From assembly GCF_003611035.1 (NCBI RefSeq), contig NZ_CP030033.1, positions 2,976,001 through 3,040,000 on the forward strand: a stretch of 64,000 bases of DNA. Reading direction: 5' to 3'. The first letter of the stretch is position 1; every line of letters starts with the position of its first letter. Source of the stretch: Cryobacterium soli. GTDB taxonomy: Bacteria > Actinomycetota > Actinomycetes > Actinomycetales > Microbacteriaceae. The translations under genes were made by a program, and so were the position numbers. The notes below the pieces were generated by a model. It was not told where the DNA came from and did not search any database. It was given only the letters and a program-made list of their open reading frames with translations. This document shows, in pieces, positions 18,827 to 27,507 of this stretch.

Positions 18827-19771
18827 ATGAAGTCATCCTCCTTTCGCCGTATCGCCGCCGTCACCGCCACGGCCGCTCTGATCCTCGCCGGCACCACTGC
18901 CTGCGGCCGTGGCGGCGGCGACGAGGCCAGCGGACCGAAGGTCGTGCTCGCGATCTCCACGCTGAACAATCCGTTCTTCGTCGAACTGCGCGACGGCGCC
19001 CAAGCGGCAGCGGACGAGGCCGGCGTCGACCTCTACATCGTGGACGCCCAGAACGACTCGGCCACCCAGGCCAACCAGCTGGCCACGGCGACGGCCGGCA
19101 GCACCAAGGCCGTGATCGTCAACCCGGTCGACTCCGACGCCGCAAGCGCCTCGGTGAACGCGCTGACCGCCGCGAACATTCCGGTCATCGGGGTGGACCG
19201 CACGGTCAACGACGCCACACTGACCTCTCTCGTGGCCAGCGACAATGTGGCCGGCGGCAAGCAGGCCGCCGACGAGCTCGCGGCGGCCATGGGGGAGAAG
19301 GGCACCGTGATCTCCCTGCAGGGTGTCTCCGGCACCTCCGCCAGCCGCGACCGCGGCGCCGGCTTCGACGAGGGCATCGCCGCGTACCCCGACATCACCG
19401 TGGTGGCCGAGCAGACCGCGAACTTCGACCGGGCATCCGCTCTGGACGTCACCACCAACCTGCTGCAGGCCAACCCGGGAGTCACCGGCATCTTCGCCGA
19501 GAACGATGAGATGGCCCTCGGCGCGATCCAGGCGCTCGGCGCCCGCGCAGGGTCAGAGGTCATGGTCGTCGGATTCGACGGCACCGCGGACGGCCTGACC
19601 GCCATCTCGGACGGGTCGCTGTACGCCACCGTCGCCCAGCAGCCCGCCGAGCTCGGCCGGCTCGCCATCGAACTGGCCGTCAAGGCCATCGACGGTGACG
19701 ATGTCGACGCGACAGTTCCCGTCGACGTCGTCGCCGTGACGAAGACGAACGTGGGCGACTTCTCCAAGTGA
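18827..19771 (+). CDS. rbsB: Ribose-type ABC transporter substrate-binding lipoprotein
   Basis: A 314-residue periplasmic-binding-protein family lipoprotein. The signal peptide is MKSSSFRRIAAVTATAALIL followed by a lipobox ending TTAC, so the mature protein starts at that Cys and is anchored outside the membrane. Sugar-binding segments include STLNNPFFVELRDGAQ and FAENDEMALGAIQAL, with VVGFDGTADG in the hinge region. It captures ribose or a close sugar for RbsAC. A 47-bp gap with AAAGGAACC precedes it. Confidence 0.94.
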   Translation: MKSSSFRRIAAVTATAALILAGTTACGRGGGDEASGPKVVLAISTLNNPFFVELRDGAQAAADEAGVDLYIVDAQNDSATQANQLATATAGSTKAVIVNPVDSDAASASVNALTAANIPVIGVDRTVNDATLTSLVASDNVAGGKQAADELAAAMGEKGTVISLQGVSGTSASRDRGAGFDEGIAAYPDITVVAEQTANFDRASALDVTTNLLQANPGVTGIFAENDEMALGAIQALGARAGSEVMVVGFDGTADGLTAISDGSLYATVAQQPAELGRLAIELAVKAIDGDDVDATVPVDVVAVTKTNVGDFSK

Positions 19772-20751
19772 TCCCGTCAACAGAGGCCCCGGTCGCCGGG
19801 GCGGTGCTCAGCGGGGTGGTCGTGGTCGGCTCGATCAACGCCGACCAGGTCACCAGCGTGGGGCGCCATCCGCTGCCCGGCGAGACCCTGATCGGCTCGT
19901 CGATCGTGATCCTGCCCGGCGGGAAGGGCGCCAACCAGGCCGTCGCCGCGGCTCAGCTCGGTGCCACGGTGAGCATGGTCGGCGCGATCGGCCGGGACGC
20001 CTACGCCCAATCCGCCACCGCGATCCTCGACACCGCGCACGTCGATTTGTCGGCTGTGCGGGCCGTGGACGGGCCGACCGGTCTGGCCGTGATCACCGTG
20101 GCCGCCGACGGGGAGAACACCATCATCGTGATTCCCGGGGCGAACGCCGCGGTGGATGCCGAGGCCGTCGGCCGGAACGCGGACCTCATCGCCGGGGCCG
20201 CCGTGGTGGTGCTGCAGGGGGAGATCCCCGCGGCCGCCAGCGCGGCGGCCGCACGGCTGGCCCGCGGCCGGGTCGTTCTCAACCTGGCACCCGTGATCGA
20301 CTTCGACCCGGCGACCATCGCGGCCGCCGACCCCCTGATCGTGAACGAGCACGAGGCGGCCCTGCTGCTGGCGCAACTCCTGCCCGGCTCACCGCCGCCG
20401 GCCTCGGACGCCGACGCGGTGGCCAGGCTGCGCGAGTGGGGGGTGACGTCGGTCGTGCTGACCCGCGGTGCCCTCGGCGCGATCGTCGCCGACGCCGACG
20501 GCACCGACTCCGTGGCCTCGCCCGTTGTGACGTCGGTCGACAGCTCTGGCGCCGGAGATGCTTTCGTGGGGGCGCTGAGCGCCCGTCTCGCTGCCGGTGA
20601 CGGCCTCCGCGAAGCGGCCGAACTGGCCGTACGGGTCGGCGCGTTCGCCGTGCGGTCCCGCGGAACCCAGCCGTCCTACCCGCACGAGGGTGACGCTCTA
20701 CCCGAGGTCGGCGCCAGCTCAGCACCCATGAAGGACGAGGCACACCCGTGA
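19768..20751 (+). CDS. rbsK: Ribokinase
   Basis: A 327-residue PfkB-family kinase. Near the N-terminus VVVGSINADQV and GGKGANQAVAAAQLGA form the substrate site, and the C-terminal DSSGAGDAFVGA carries the anion hole and catalytic Asp. It phosphorylates D-ribose at O5. Compared with E. coli RbsK it has an N-terminal extension of about 10 residues. The GTG start overlaps the rbsB stop. Confidence 0.93.
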   Translation: MIPSTEAPVAGAVLSGVVVVGSINADQVTSVGRHPLPGETLIGSSIVILPGGKGANQAVAAAQLGATVSMVGAIGRDAYAQSATAILDTAHVDLSAVRAVDGPTGLAVITVAADGENTIIVIPGANAAVDAEAVGRNADLIAGAAVVVLQGEIPAAASAAAARLARGRVVLNLAPVIDFDPATIAAADPLIVNEHEAALLLAQLLPGSPPPASDADAVARLREWGVTSVVLTRGALGAIVADADGTDSVASPVVTSVDSSGAGDAFVGALSARLAAGDGLREAAELAVRVGAFAVRSRGTQPSYPHEGDALPEVGASSAPMKDEAHP

Positions 20752-21131
20752 AACGCTCCGGCATTCTGAACGCCGACCTGAATGCGGCGATCAGCCGCCT
20801 GGGCCACGGGGACATCGTGCTCGTGGCCGACTGCGGGATGCCCGCACCCGTGGGCGTGACCGTGATCGACCTCGCGCTGGTGCACGGCGTGCCCCGGTTC
20901 GAGCAGGTGCTCGATGCCCTGCTGGGCGAACTGGTGGTGGAGCGTTGCGTGGCCGCGGAGGAGGCGAAGGGCACGGTGGCGGATGACTGGTTGAGCGCTC
21001 GCTTCACCGATATCGAGTACATCGGGCACGGCGACCTCAAGCAGCTCTCCGGGTCGGCACGGGTCTTCGTGCGTACCGGGGAGGCCACCGCCTTCGCCAA
21101 CGCCGCTCTCGTGTGCGGGGTGCCGTTCTAG
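20748..21131 (+). CDS. rbsD: D-ribose pyranase
   Basis: A 127-residue protein that interconverts beta-pyranose and beta-furanose forms of ribose so that ribokinase gets its substrate. His20 in RLGHGDIVLVADCGMP matches the catalytic His20 of E. coli RbsD, and the conserved C-terminal block is ARVFVRTGEATAFANAAL. The GTG start overlaps rbsK. It is last in the operon. Confidence 0.95.
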   Translation: MKRSGILNADLNAAISRLGHGDIVLVADCGMPAPVGVTVIDLALVHGVPRFEQVLDALLGELVVERCVAAEEAKGTVADDWLSARFTDIEYIGHGDLKQLSGSARVFVRTGEATAFANAALVCGVPF

Positions 21132-21157
21132 ACGTTCTCGGCGGTGGCGAGGGCAGT

Positions 21158-21176
21158 TTAGGTTAGCCTTTCCATC
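21158..21176 (+). promoter_or_regulatory. Iron-box-like site 1 (DtxR/IdeR)
   Basis: The sequence begins TTAGGTTAGCCTTTCC. It matches the 19-bp DtxR/IdeR consensus (TTAGGTTAGGCTAACCTAA) at 13 positions, including the full left half. It lies 71 bp upstream of a VIT-family metal transporter, so iron-dependent control of that gene is likely. Confidence 0.6.
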
Positions 21177-21191
21177 CTCTGACCAGGGGGA

Positions 21192-21210
21192 TTAGGCAAG
21201 GCTTTCCACG
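21192..21210 (+). promoter_or_regulatory. Iron-box-like site 2 (DtxR/IdeR)
   Basis: A second, weaker match begins TTAGGCAAGGCTTTCC, 34 bp (about three helical turns) after site 1, with 12 of 19 positions like the consensus. The regular spacing supports paired binding. It is weaker than site 1 on its own. Confidence 0.5.
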
Positions 21211-21246
21211 CTGGCGGCGCCCGTGATTGGTGCCTAGGGTGACTCT

Positions 21247-22014
21247 ATGGCCATCCTCTCGACTCCTCTTTTTCGTCCCGTCCGGGCCGCTCAGGATGCC
21301 GCGCCGCGCGACGCGACGGCCGTCTCCGCCCACACGGGGAGCCTGGCCTCCCGGCTCAACTGGCTGCGCGCCGGTGTGCTCGGCGCCAACGACGGCATCG
21401 TCTCCGTGGCGGCCATCGTGGTCGGCGTGGCCGGCGCCGGTGGCAGCACCCCAGCGATCATCGCGGCCGGCACCGCGGGCCTCGTCGGCGGGGCCATCTC
21501 GATGGCGCTCGGCGAGTACGTGTCGGTGAGCAGCCAGAGCGACAGCCAGCGCGCGATGATCGAGAAGCAGAAGCGCGAGCTGCGGGACGACCCGGCCGGG
21601 GAACTCCAGGTTCTCACCACCCTCTACGAGGAGCGCGGGCTGGCCCCGGCCACGGCCCGCCAGGTGGCTATCGAACTCACCGAAAAGGATGCGCTCAAGG
21701 CGCACCTGTCGCTCGAGCTGAACATCGTCGAGGAGGACGTGGCCAGCGCCTGGCACGCCGCCGGCGCGTCCGCCCTGGCGTTCACCCTCGGAGCGATCCT
21801 GCCGCTGCTGGCGATCCTGCTGCCGCCGGAGGGCCTCCGGGTGCCGGTGACCTTCCTGGCCGTGCTCGTGGCGCTCGCCCTCACCGGCGCGCTCGGCGCC
21901 CGGCTGGGCGGCAGCCGCCTCGCCCGTGCAACCGTGCGGGTAGTCACCGGCGGTGCGGCGGCGCTCTTCGTCACCTGGCTGGTGGGCACCCTGCTCGGTG
22001 TGACGGTCTTCTAA
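21247..22014 (+). CDS. VIT1/CCC1 family iron/manganese transporter
   Basis: A 255-residue membrane protein of the vacuolar-iron-transporter family. The first helix region is LRAGVLGANDGIVSVAAIVVGVAGA, followed by GGAISMALGEYVSVSSQSDSQRA. A long cytosolic helical domain rich in Glu comes next (about 95-160), then three C-terminal membrane helices. Relatives move Fe2+ or Mn2+ out of the cytosol. The iron-box-like sites upstream suggest the cell makes it under DtxR/IdeR control. In bacteria IdeR can also activate efflux or storage genes, so the direction of control is open. Confidence 0.9.
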   Translation: MAILSTPLFRPVRAAQDAAPRDATAVSAHTGSLASRLNWLRAGVLGANDGIVSVAAIVVGVAGAGGSTPAIIAAGTAGLVGGAISMALGEYVSVSSQSDSQRAMIEKQKRELRDDPAGELQVLTTLYEERGLAPATARQVAIELTEKDALKAHLSLELNIVEEDVASAWHAAGASALAFTLGAILPLLAILLPPEGLRVPVTFLAVLVALALTGALGARLGGSRLARATVRVVTGGAAALFVTWLVGTLLGVTVF

Positions 22015-22077
22015 CGGCCCTCGGCCGCCCGTACGGCCCCGCCAGCACTAGCTGCCTCCGTCCGAGACCATGCGGGT

Positions 22078-22184
22078 GCGCAGAACTCCTGCAGAATTCT
22101 GCCGCCGCGGTGATCGTTCGCGGAATTCCGGGTCACCGCAGGGGCGTGCCGGTGACGGATCGGAGAAGTGCAGGAGTTATGCGC
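22078..22184. repeat. Nested inverted repeat between convergent genes
   Basis: About 107 bp between the VIT transporter and the M50 gene. The outer arms are GCGCAgAACTCCTGCA (22078-22093) and TGCAGGAGTTaTGCGC (22169-22184), and the inner arms are GCGGTGA (22107-22113) and TCACCGC (22133-22139). It also contains the short palindromes CAGAATTCTG and GGAATTCC. A transcript-end structure or a dispersed palindrome is likely. Confidence 0.75.
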
Positions 22185-22239
22185 GCCGACCGGGGGGTGG
22201 CGCAGACCCGGGCGGTGTGGGGTGCGAGAGCGGCGGGTG

Positions 22240-22947
22240 CTAGACCAGGGCGAGCAAGCGGGCGGCTCCCACCAGGCATGCGCCTGCCACACCGATGAAC
22301 ACGACCACCCAGAGCAGGCCGGGCAGATGGCTGAGCCGGGCCAGTTGGTCGGCGTCCGAGGCGCCGCCGCCCCGCCGGGACCGGGTGATCTGCAGCTCCA
22401 CGACCGTGCGGAGCGCCCCGATCAGCAGGAACGCCGTGACCAGCAGCGCAAAAATGCTCTGCACGACAGGCGAACCGAACCAGGTGACCCCGAACACCAG
22501 GGCTGCGGTTACGGCCACCGACCAGAGCCCGAACCAGTTGCGGATCTGCACGAGGAGCAGCGCCAGCGCCGCAAGCAGTGCCCAGAGCAGGCCGACGTCA
22601 TGGCCGACACTGAGCATCCAGGCGGCACCGAGACCGAGCAGCGCGGGCGCCGTGTAGCCGGCGAGCAGCGTGAGCACCATGCCCAGGCCGCGCGGTTTGC
22701 CGCGGCTCACGGTGAGCCCCGAGGTGTCCGAGTGCAGTCGGATGCCCTGCAGCCGGCGGCCGCCGAGCGCCGCGACCAGCCCGTGCCCACCCTCATGCAC
22801 GATGGTGATGCCGTGGCGGGTGACCGTCCACGCCTGCGGCACGAGCACCGCCAGCGCGGCGGCGGCGATCGTGAGCCACACGGTCAGCGTCGGCAACGGA
22901 GCGTTTCGCGCCGAGACCCGCGCCCAGAATTCGAGGAGCAGATCCAT
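22240..22947 (-). CDS. M50 family membrane metallopeptidase-like protein
   Basis: A 235-residue protein with about five membrane helices. The zinc-binding motif HEGGH is at residues 51-55 (HExxH type), followed by AALGGRRLQGIRLHSDTSGLT, as in the M50B-like family of actinobacteria and firmicutes. M50 enzymes cut substrates within the membrane, often for signalling; no partner is evident. The start directly abuts the stop of the upstream GNAT gene (TGAATG), so the two are probably co-translated. Confidence 0.85.
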   Translation of the reverse strand: MDLLLEFWARVSARNAPLPTLTVWLTIAAAALAVLVPQAWTVTRHGITIVHEGGHGLVAALGGRRLQGIRLHSDTSGLTVSRGKPRGLGMVLTLLAGYTAPALLGLGAAWMLSVGHDVGLLWALLAALALLLVQIRNWFGLWSVAVTAALVFGVTWFGSPVVQSIFALLVTAFLLIGALRTVVELQITRSRRGGGASDADQLARLSHLPGLLWVVVFIGVAGACLVGAARLLALV

Positions 22948-23526
22948 TCAGCGGGCCGGGCCGAGAACCATCTCGAGGTGGCGTTCCGTGGGTCGGCGTG
23001 GGTCGGGGATGTACTCCCCGGTGGTCACGGCCCCGTTCTTCTCGTAGAAGCGGATGGCCCGGTGATTGCTCTCGTGCACGTGCAGATAGAGGCGGTCGAG
23101 CTGCTGCTCGGCGGTGACCCACTCGCGCACGGCGGCGAGCAGGCGCGTGGCCACCCCGGTTCGACCGCGGTAGCTGGGGTCCACCCAGACGCCGACGAGG
23201 TTGGCCCGCACGGGCGCATCCGCCGACAGCGCACCGGGCTGGTAGGTCGGCGGTCCGGTGGACACGAAGGCGGCCATGGTGCCCACCCATTGCTCACCCG
23301 GCGTGCGCGCCACGACCTGGACGCTGGTGGGTTCGGCGTTGCGGGCGCCGCGCTCCCGCCAGTCTGCCTCGGTGAGTGCGAGGGCTGCGGCGAAGGATTC
23401 GAAGAAGGCCAGCGGGAAGTTCGCGATCGACCGGAGACGGATATCGCGGAGCCCGGCCCAGTCATCGGCGACGGGTCGGTACAACTCCACTTCGCGGGGC
23501 GCGGCGGGGGTGCGTATTTCGGCCAT
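22948..23526 (-). CDS. GNAT family N-acetyltransferase
   Basis: A 192-residue acetyltransferase. The acetyl-CoA loop region reads LVGVWVDPSYRGRTGVATRLLAAV, and the C-terminal motif is YLHVHESNHRAIRFYEKNGAV. The substrate is unknown. ATG 23526 (MAEIRT) is chosen; an ATG one codon earlier is equally possible. Upstream in-frame sequence is Cys/Arg-rich and unlikely to be coding. It is coupled to the M50 gene that follows. Confidence 0.85.
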   Translation of the reverse strand: MAEIRTPAAPREVELYRPVADDWAGLRDIRLRSIANFPLAFFESFAAALALTEADWRERGARNAEPTSVQVVARTPGEQWVGTMAAFVSTGPPTYQPGALSADAPVRANLVGVWVDPSYRGRTGVATRLLAAVREWVTAEQQLDRLYLHVHESNHRAIRFYEKNGAVTTGEYIPDPRRPTERHLEMVLGPAR

Positions 23527-23650
23527 CATTGGAGGGTAGTCGCCTTGGCTGTCCGGTGGGTTCCTTTTCGGGGGCCAAGTGCGGCCGAGGGTGCCCGCGG
23601 CAGGTGTCGGAGCGCAGAGGGAGTGCGGTCGCGACGGGTGCGAGGCGCGC

Positions 23651-24505
23651 TCAGGCGTCGCGGCGCATAAGCAGCACGGCAGCCGTGCCGAGCACCGCAC
23701 CGCCGGACCCGAGCATGATGAGCAGCGCCTGCCAGGGCTCGAAGGGGCTCGCGAGCACGCTGTTTCCCCAGAAGAACAGCTCCTGGCCGGCCACTCCGGG
23801 CAGCCAGGCCATCAGGTCGGTGGCCCACTGGGCCGGAACGAGGCGCAGCACCGATGGGAGCACCAGGATCAGGCCCATGGTCGCCGCGATGCCGCCGGGC
23901 ACCGACCGGGTGATGGCGCCGATTCCCAACGCGATGACCCCGGTGAGCGCCAGGTAAAGAGCGCCGCCGGCCATCCGCAGCCAGAGGCTGGAGTCGCCGC
24001 CGTCGGGGTGGATGCCTGCCCCGGCGAGGATCGGCAGGGCCGCCAGGTAGGCGATCACGATCGCCGCGAACCCGACGACGAAGGTGAGCAGGAAGAAGAC
24101 GGCGACCTTCGCCCAGAGCACCGGCAGCCGGGTGGGCACGGCGGTGAGGGTGGAGCGGATCTGGCCCGTGGAGTACTCCCCGCTGATGAGGAGCACGCCC
24201 TGCACGGCGATGGCGAGTTGGGCGGCGACCAGACCAAGGGTGGCGGTGATCACGGCAAGATTCGTGGCCACAGCGGCGCTCCCGTCGCCGGGCATGCTCA
24301 TGGTCAGAGCCATCAGGATGGCGAAGGCGAGTTGCACCACCACGATGATCGAGAAGGACCACACCGTGGAGCGCAACGACCGAAGCTTGATCCACTCACC
24401 ACGGAGGATACCGCCGAAATGCACCGGGCGGCCCGCCGGGTGCAGGGCGGCCGCGGGGGGTGAGTCCGGGGACAGCACACTGTCGAGCTGAGGTGCAGGG
24501 AGCAT
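23651..24505 (-). CDS. ABC-2 type transporter permease, no ATPase partner nearby
   Basis: A 284-residue protein. The cytosolic N-terminus leads into GGILRGEWIKLRSLRSTVWSF, a motif typical of ABC-2 permeases of multidrug or lantibiotic-export type, followed by six hydrophobic helices with IALGIGAITRSVPGGIAA in the second half. No ATP-binding subunit is adjacent, which is unusual for this family. The start at 24505 has an AGGA eight bases upstream; a GTG at 24532 is the alternative. Confidence 0.82.
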   Translation of the reverse strand: MLPAPQLDSVLSPDSPPAAALHPAGRPVHFGGILRGEWIKLRSLRSTVWSFSIIVVVQLAFAILMALTMSMPGDGSAAVATNLAVITATLGLVAAQLAIAVQGVLLISGEYSTGQIRSTLTAVPTRLPVLWAKVAVFFLLTFVVGFAAIVIAYLAALPILAGAGIHPDGGDSSLWLRMAGGALYLALTGVIALGIGAITRSVPGGIAATMGLILVLPSVLRLVPAQWATDLMAWLPGVAGQELFFWGNSVLASPFEPWQALLIMLGSGGAVLGTAAVLLMRRDA

Positions 24506-24569
24506 TGTCAGGTCCTCGTCGTGAGATGGCACCGGGATGTCTCTGCGTCAGACACTAGCGGCAGGCCGG

Positions 24570-24941
24570 TCACGGATGCGGCAGTTCGGCCAGATATTCG
24601 GCGAGGATGCGGGCGTGGTTGACGTGCGGGTCCTTGGCGCCGTAGAGCAGGGTCGTGGTCGGCGGGTTGTGGGCGGCCAGCTGGCGCAGCTCATCGACCG
24701 CCCGCTGGGTGGCGGCGTCGCCCTCCAGCTCGGCACGGTACCGGGCGCTGAACTCGTCGAGCCGGGCGGGGTCGTGGTTCCACCACGCGCGGAGCGCCGG
24801 CGACGGGGCGACCTCCTTCAGCCAGGCGTCCAGTCGGGCACGCTCGGTCGAGACGCCGCGCGGCCAGAGCCGGTCCACCAGCACGCGGCATCCGTCGTCG
24901 GCCGCAACGTCGTCGTAGATGCGCTTGATCTGGAAGGTCAT
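24570..24941 (-). CDS. DUF488 family protein (YeaO-like)
   Basis: A 123-residue protein. VLVDRLWPRGVSTERARLDAW, WFxHDPxR-like WWNHDPARLDEF and TTLLYGAKDPHVNHARIL are the three DUF488 landmarks. The biochemical role of the family is not established. The ATG at 24941 lacks a clear ribosome binding site, so the message may be leaderless. It lies between the ABC permease and copper ATPase genes on the same strand. Confidence 0.9.
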   Translation of the reverse strand: MTFQIKRIYDDVAADDGCRVLVDRLWPRGVSTERARLDAWLKEVAPSPALRAWWNHDPARLDEFSARYRAELEGDAATQRAVDELRQLAAHNPPTTTLLYGAKDPHVNHARILAEYLAELPHP

Positions 24942-24970
24942 GCGCACACCATAGACCGCGCGCCGGCCGA

Positions 24971-27130
24971 CTACCGCGCCCCGACCGGGGCGCCGTGAGC
25001 CACGGGAGGGCGCGTGCCGAGCGCCCGGGCCGCGCTCGCCTCCGGCCGCAGGTCGAGGCGGCGGAGCAGTTGGGCGTTGACGGCCACGACCACAGTCGAC
25101 GCCGACATCAGCAGGGCGCCGATCTCCATCGGCAGCACAAACCCGATCGGTGCGAGCACACCGGCGGCCAGCGGCACGGCTAGCAGGTTGTACCCGGCGG
25201 CCCACCACAGATTCTGCTCCATCTTGCGGTATCCGGCCCGGGAGAGCTCGATCACCGAGAGCACGGACCGGGGATCGTCACTGGCCAGGATGACGCCCGC
25301 CGACGCTATCGCGACATCCGTGCCGGCGCCGATGGCGATACCCACATCGGCCTGCGCCAGCGCGGGGGCGTCGTTGACGCCGTCGCCGACCATGGCCACC
25401 CGGTGGCCCTCGCGTTGTAACCGCACCACGGTTTCGGCCTTGTTGTCAGGGTGCACACCGGCGAAGACCCTGTCGATGCCGAGCTGGGCGGCCACCGACC
25501 GGGCCACCGCTTCGGCGTCTCCGGTGATCATCACGACGCTCACGCCCCGGGCGTGCAGGGCGTCAACGGCCTCGCGGGACTCCGGGCGCACCTCGTCGGC
25601 CAGGCCCAGAGCGCCGATCACCCGGCCGTCCTGCAGCACGTGCAGCACGATGGCACCCTCGGCGGCCCAGCTGTCGGTGGCCGGGAGGGGCGCTGCGCCG
25701 TGTCGTTCGAGCAGGCTGGGACCCCCCACCGAGGTCTCCCGGCCGTCGACAGTCGCCGTGACGCCCACGGCGGTGGCCGCCTGGAACCCGCTGGCGAGGG
25801 GAATCTCGAGGCCGCGGCTGCGGGCCGCGGTCACGATGGCCCGGGCCAGCGGATGCTCGCTGTCGGCCTCGACCGCGGCCGCCAGGGCGATCAGCTCGTC
25901 GTCGGTGTGCCCGTCGCCCGCGTGCACGTGGGCCAGCACCGGCTCGCCGCGGGTGAGGGTGCCGGTCTTGTCGAACAAGACCGTGTCGATGGTGCGCATG
26001 CTCTCCAACGCGAGCCGGTCGGTCACCAGCACCCCGCCGCGCGCGGCGCGTTCGGTGGCGATCGACACCACGAGAGGGATCGCCAGCCCGAGGGCGTGCG
26101 GGCAGGCGATCACGAGAACCGTGATGGTGCGCACGACGGCGTCCTGCGGGTTGCCGAGCAGGGTCCAGACGACCGCGGTGATCACGCCGACCCCGAGCGC
26201 GAACCAGAACAACCAGCCGGCAGCCCGGTCGGCCAGGCGTTGCGCCCGTGACGACGACCCCTGCGCCTCGGCGACGAGCCGGCGGATACCCGCCAGCGCG
26301 GTGTCCTCGCCGACCGCGGTCACCCTCACGCGCAGGGCCGTGTCGGTGGCCACGGTGCCGGCCACCACCGGGGCGCCAGGCCCGCGGCTCACCGGTCGGG
26401 ACTCTCCCGTGATCATCGACTCGTCGACATCCGCCGTACCCTCGGTGACCAGCCCGTCGGCGGGAATCCGGCCGCCGGGCCGCACGATCACAACGTCGCC
26501 CACGCGCAGGTCGGCCGGAGCGACGATGGTGATTTGGCCGGCGTCAAGGCGTTCGGCCTCGTCGGGAAGCAGCGCAGCGAGCGACTCGAGGGCCGAGGAC
26601 GACCGGGCCAGCGAGCGCATCTCGATCCAGTGGCCCAGCAGCATGATCACGATCAGCAGGGCCAGTTCCCACCAGAAGTCGAGCTCCATGCTCAGGATGC
26701 CCAGGCTCGCGCCCCAGGAGGAGAGGAACGCCACAGTGATGGCCAGGGCGATCAGCAGCATCATGCCGGGGGAGCGTCGCCCCAGTTCGCTGACCGCGCC
26801 GGTGAGGAACGGCCGGCCGCCCCAGACGTACATCACGGTGCCCAGCAGTGGGGAGATCCAGGCGGCCCACGCCGCGTCGGGCAGCGGGTAGCCGATCAGG
26901 TGGGCGAACATGCCGCTGAAGCCGACGACGGGCACGGCCAGCGCCAGCATCACCCAGAACAGGCGCCGGAACTGGCCGACGTGGTCACCGTGCCCGGCGT
27001 TGCCCATGGCGCCGTGGTTCATTGAGCTGTGCTTCATTGAGCTGTGATCCATGGTGCTGTGATCCATATCGCTGTGGTTCATGACGGCGTGGTCAGTGCC
27101 GTGCTCCGGTGTGTCGTGCGAGGAAGTCAT
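24971..27130 (-). CDS. copB: CopB-type copper/heavy-metal P1B ATPase
   Basis: A 719-residue P1B-type ATPase. The membrane metal site is CPH (C343-P344-H345), the P1B-3 (CopB) signature, rather than the CPC of CopA. Other landmarks are the phosphatase loop TGES, the phosphorylation motif DKTGTLT (Asp387) and GDGVNDAPALAQADVG. The first 50 residues form a His/Met/Asp-rich tail (HSDMDHSTMDHSSMKHSS) and replace the usual CxxC domain, as in CopB. It probably exports Cu (Cu+ or Cu2+) or Ag+. It is divergent from an SHOCT protein across a CsoR-type operator. Confidence 0.92.
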   Translation of the reverse strand: MTSSHDTPEHGTDHAVMNHSDMDHSTMDHSSMKHSSMNHGAMGNAGHGDHVGQFRRLFWVMLALAVPVVGFSGMFAHLIGYPLPDAAWAAWISPLLGTVMYVWGGRPFLTGAVSELGRRSPGMMLLIALAITVAFLSSWGASLGILSMELDFWWELALLIVIMLLGHWIEMRSLARSSSALESLAALLPDEAERLDAGQITIVAPADLRVGDVVIVRPGGRIPADGLVTEGTADVDESMITGESRPVSRGPGAPVVAGTVATDTALRVRVTAVGEDTALAGIRRLVAEAQGSSSRAQRLADRAAGWLFWFALGVGVITAVVWTLLGNPQDAVVRTITVLVIACPHALGLAIPLVVSIATERAARGGVLVTDRLALESMRTIDTVLFDKTGTLTRGEPVLAHVHAGDGHTDDELIALAAAVEADSEHPLARAIVTAARSRGLEIPLASGFQAATAVGVTATVDGRETSVGGPSLLERHGAAPLPATDSWAAEGAIVLHVLQDGRVIGALGLADEVRPESREAVDALHARGVSVVMITGDAEAVARSVAAQLGIDRVFAGVHPDNKAETVVRLQREGHRVAMVGDGVNDAPALAQADVGIAIGAGTDVAIASAGVILASDDPRSVLSVIELSRAGYRKMEQNLWWAAGYNLLAVPLAAGVLAPIGFVLPMEIGALLMSASTVVVAVNAQLLRRLDLRPEASAARALGTRPPVAHGAPVGAR

Positions 27131-27141
27131 GCCCTCACCTT

Positions 27142-27158
27142 ATACCCCCTAGGGGTAT
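27142..27158. promoter_or_regulatory. CsoR-type copper operator
   Basis: The 17-bp palindrome ATACCCC-CTA-GGGGTAT lies 11 bp upstream of the copB start. It matches the G/C-run, AT-flanked palindromes bound by the copper sensor CsoR. No csoR gene is in the window, so the regulator must act in trans. Confidence 0.8.
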
Positions 27159-27227
27159 CGGACAAGGAAACGGGACTACCGTAGTGAGCAGATCCACCCG
27201 CGCTCGACCGACGAAAGGGGACCCAAG

Positions 27228-27479
27228 ATGATGTGGGGATACGGAATGAACCCCGCCTGGCTGTGGCTCTACGGATTGCTGTCGGTGGCCGCCGTCGTGG
27301 TGCTCATCGTCTGGACCGTGCGAATCTTCCGCACCGACTCAGCCGGCATGTCCGGTCCGCCGGGGCCCGGCCCGGTCGCGCCTCGCAGCGATGCCCGGCG
27401 CATCCTCGACGAACGCTACGCGCGCGGTGAGCTGACCACGGAGCAGTACAACGAACAGGTGCGCTCGCTGGGTCAGTGA
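27228..27479 (+). CDS. SHOCT domain small membrane protein
   Basis: An 83-residue protein with one N-terminal transmembrane helix (WLWLYGLLSVAAVVVLIVW), a Pro/Gly linker, and a C-terminal SHOCT motif (ARRILDERYARGELTTEQYNEQ). SHOCT modules are found at protein termini and often mediate oligomerisation. The position beside copB and the shared operator suggest copper-responsive expression; the function is unknown. AAAGGGGA lies just before the ATG. Confidence 0.85.
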   Translation: MMWGYGMNPAWLWLYGLLSVAAVVVLIVWTVRIFRTDSAGMSGPPGPGPVAPRSDARRILDERYARGELTTEQYNEQVRSLGQ

Positions 27480-27507
27480 GCGCCGCCTGCGAGCTGGGCC
27501 CTGCGAA

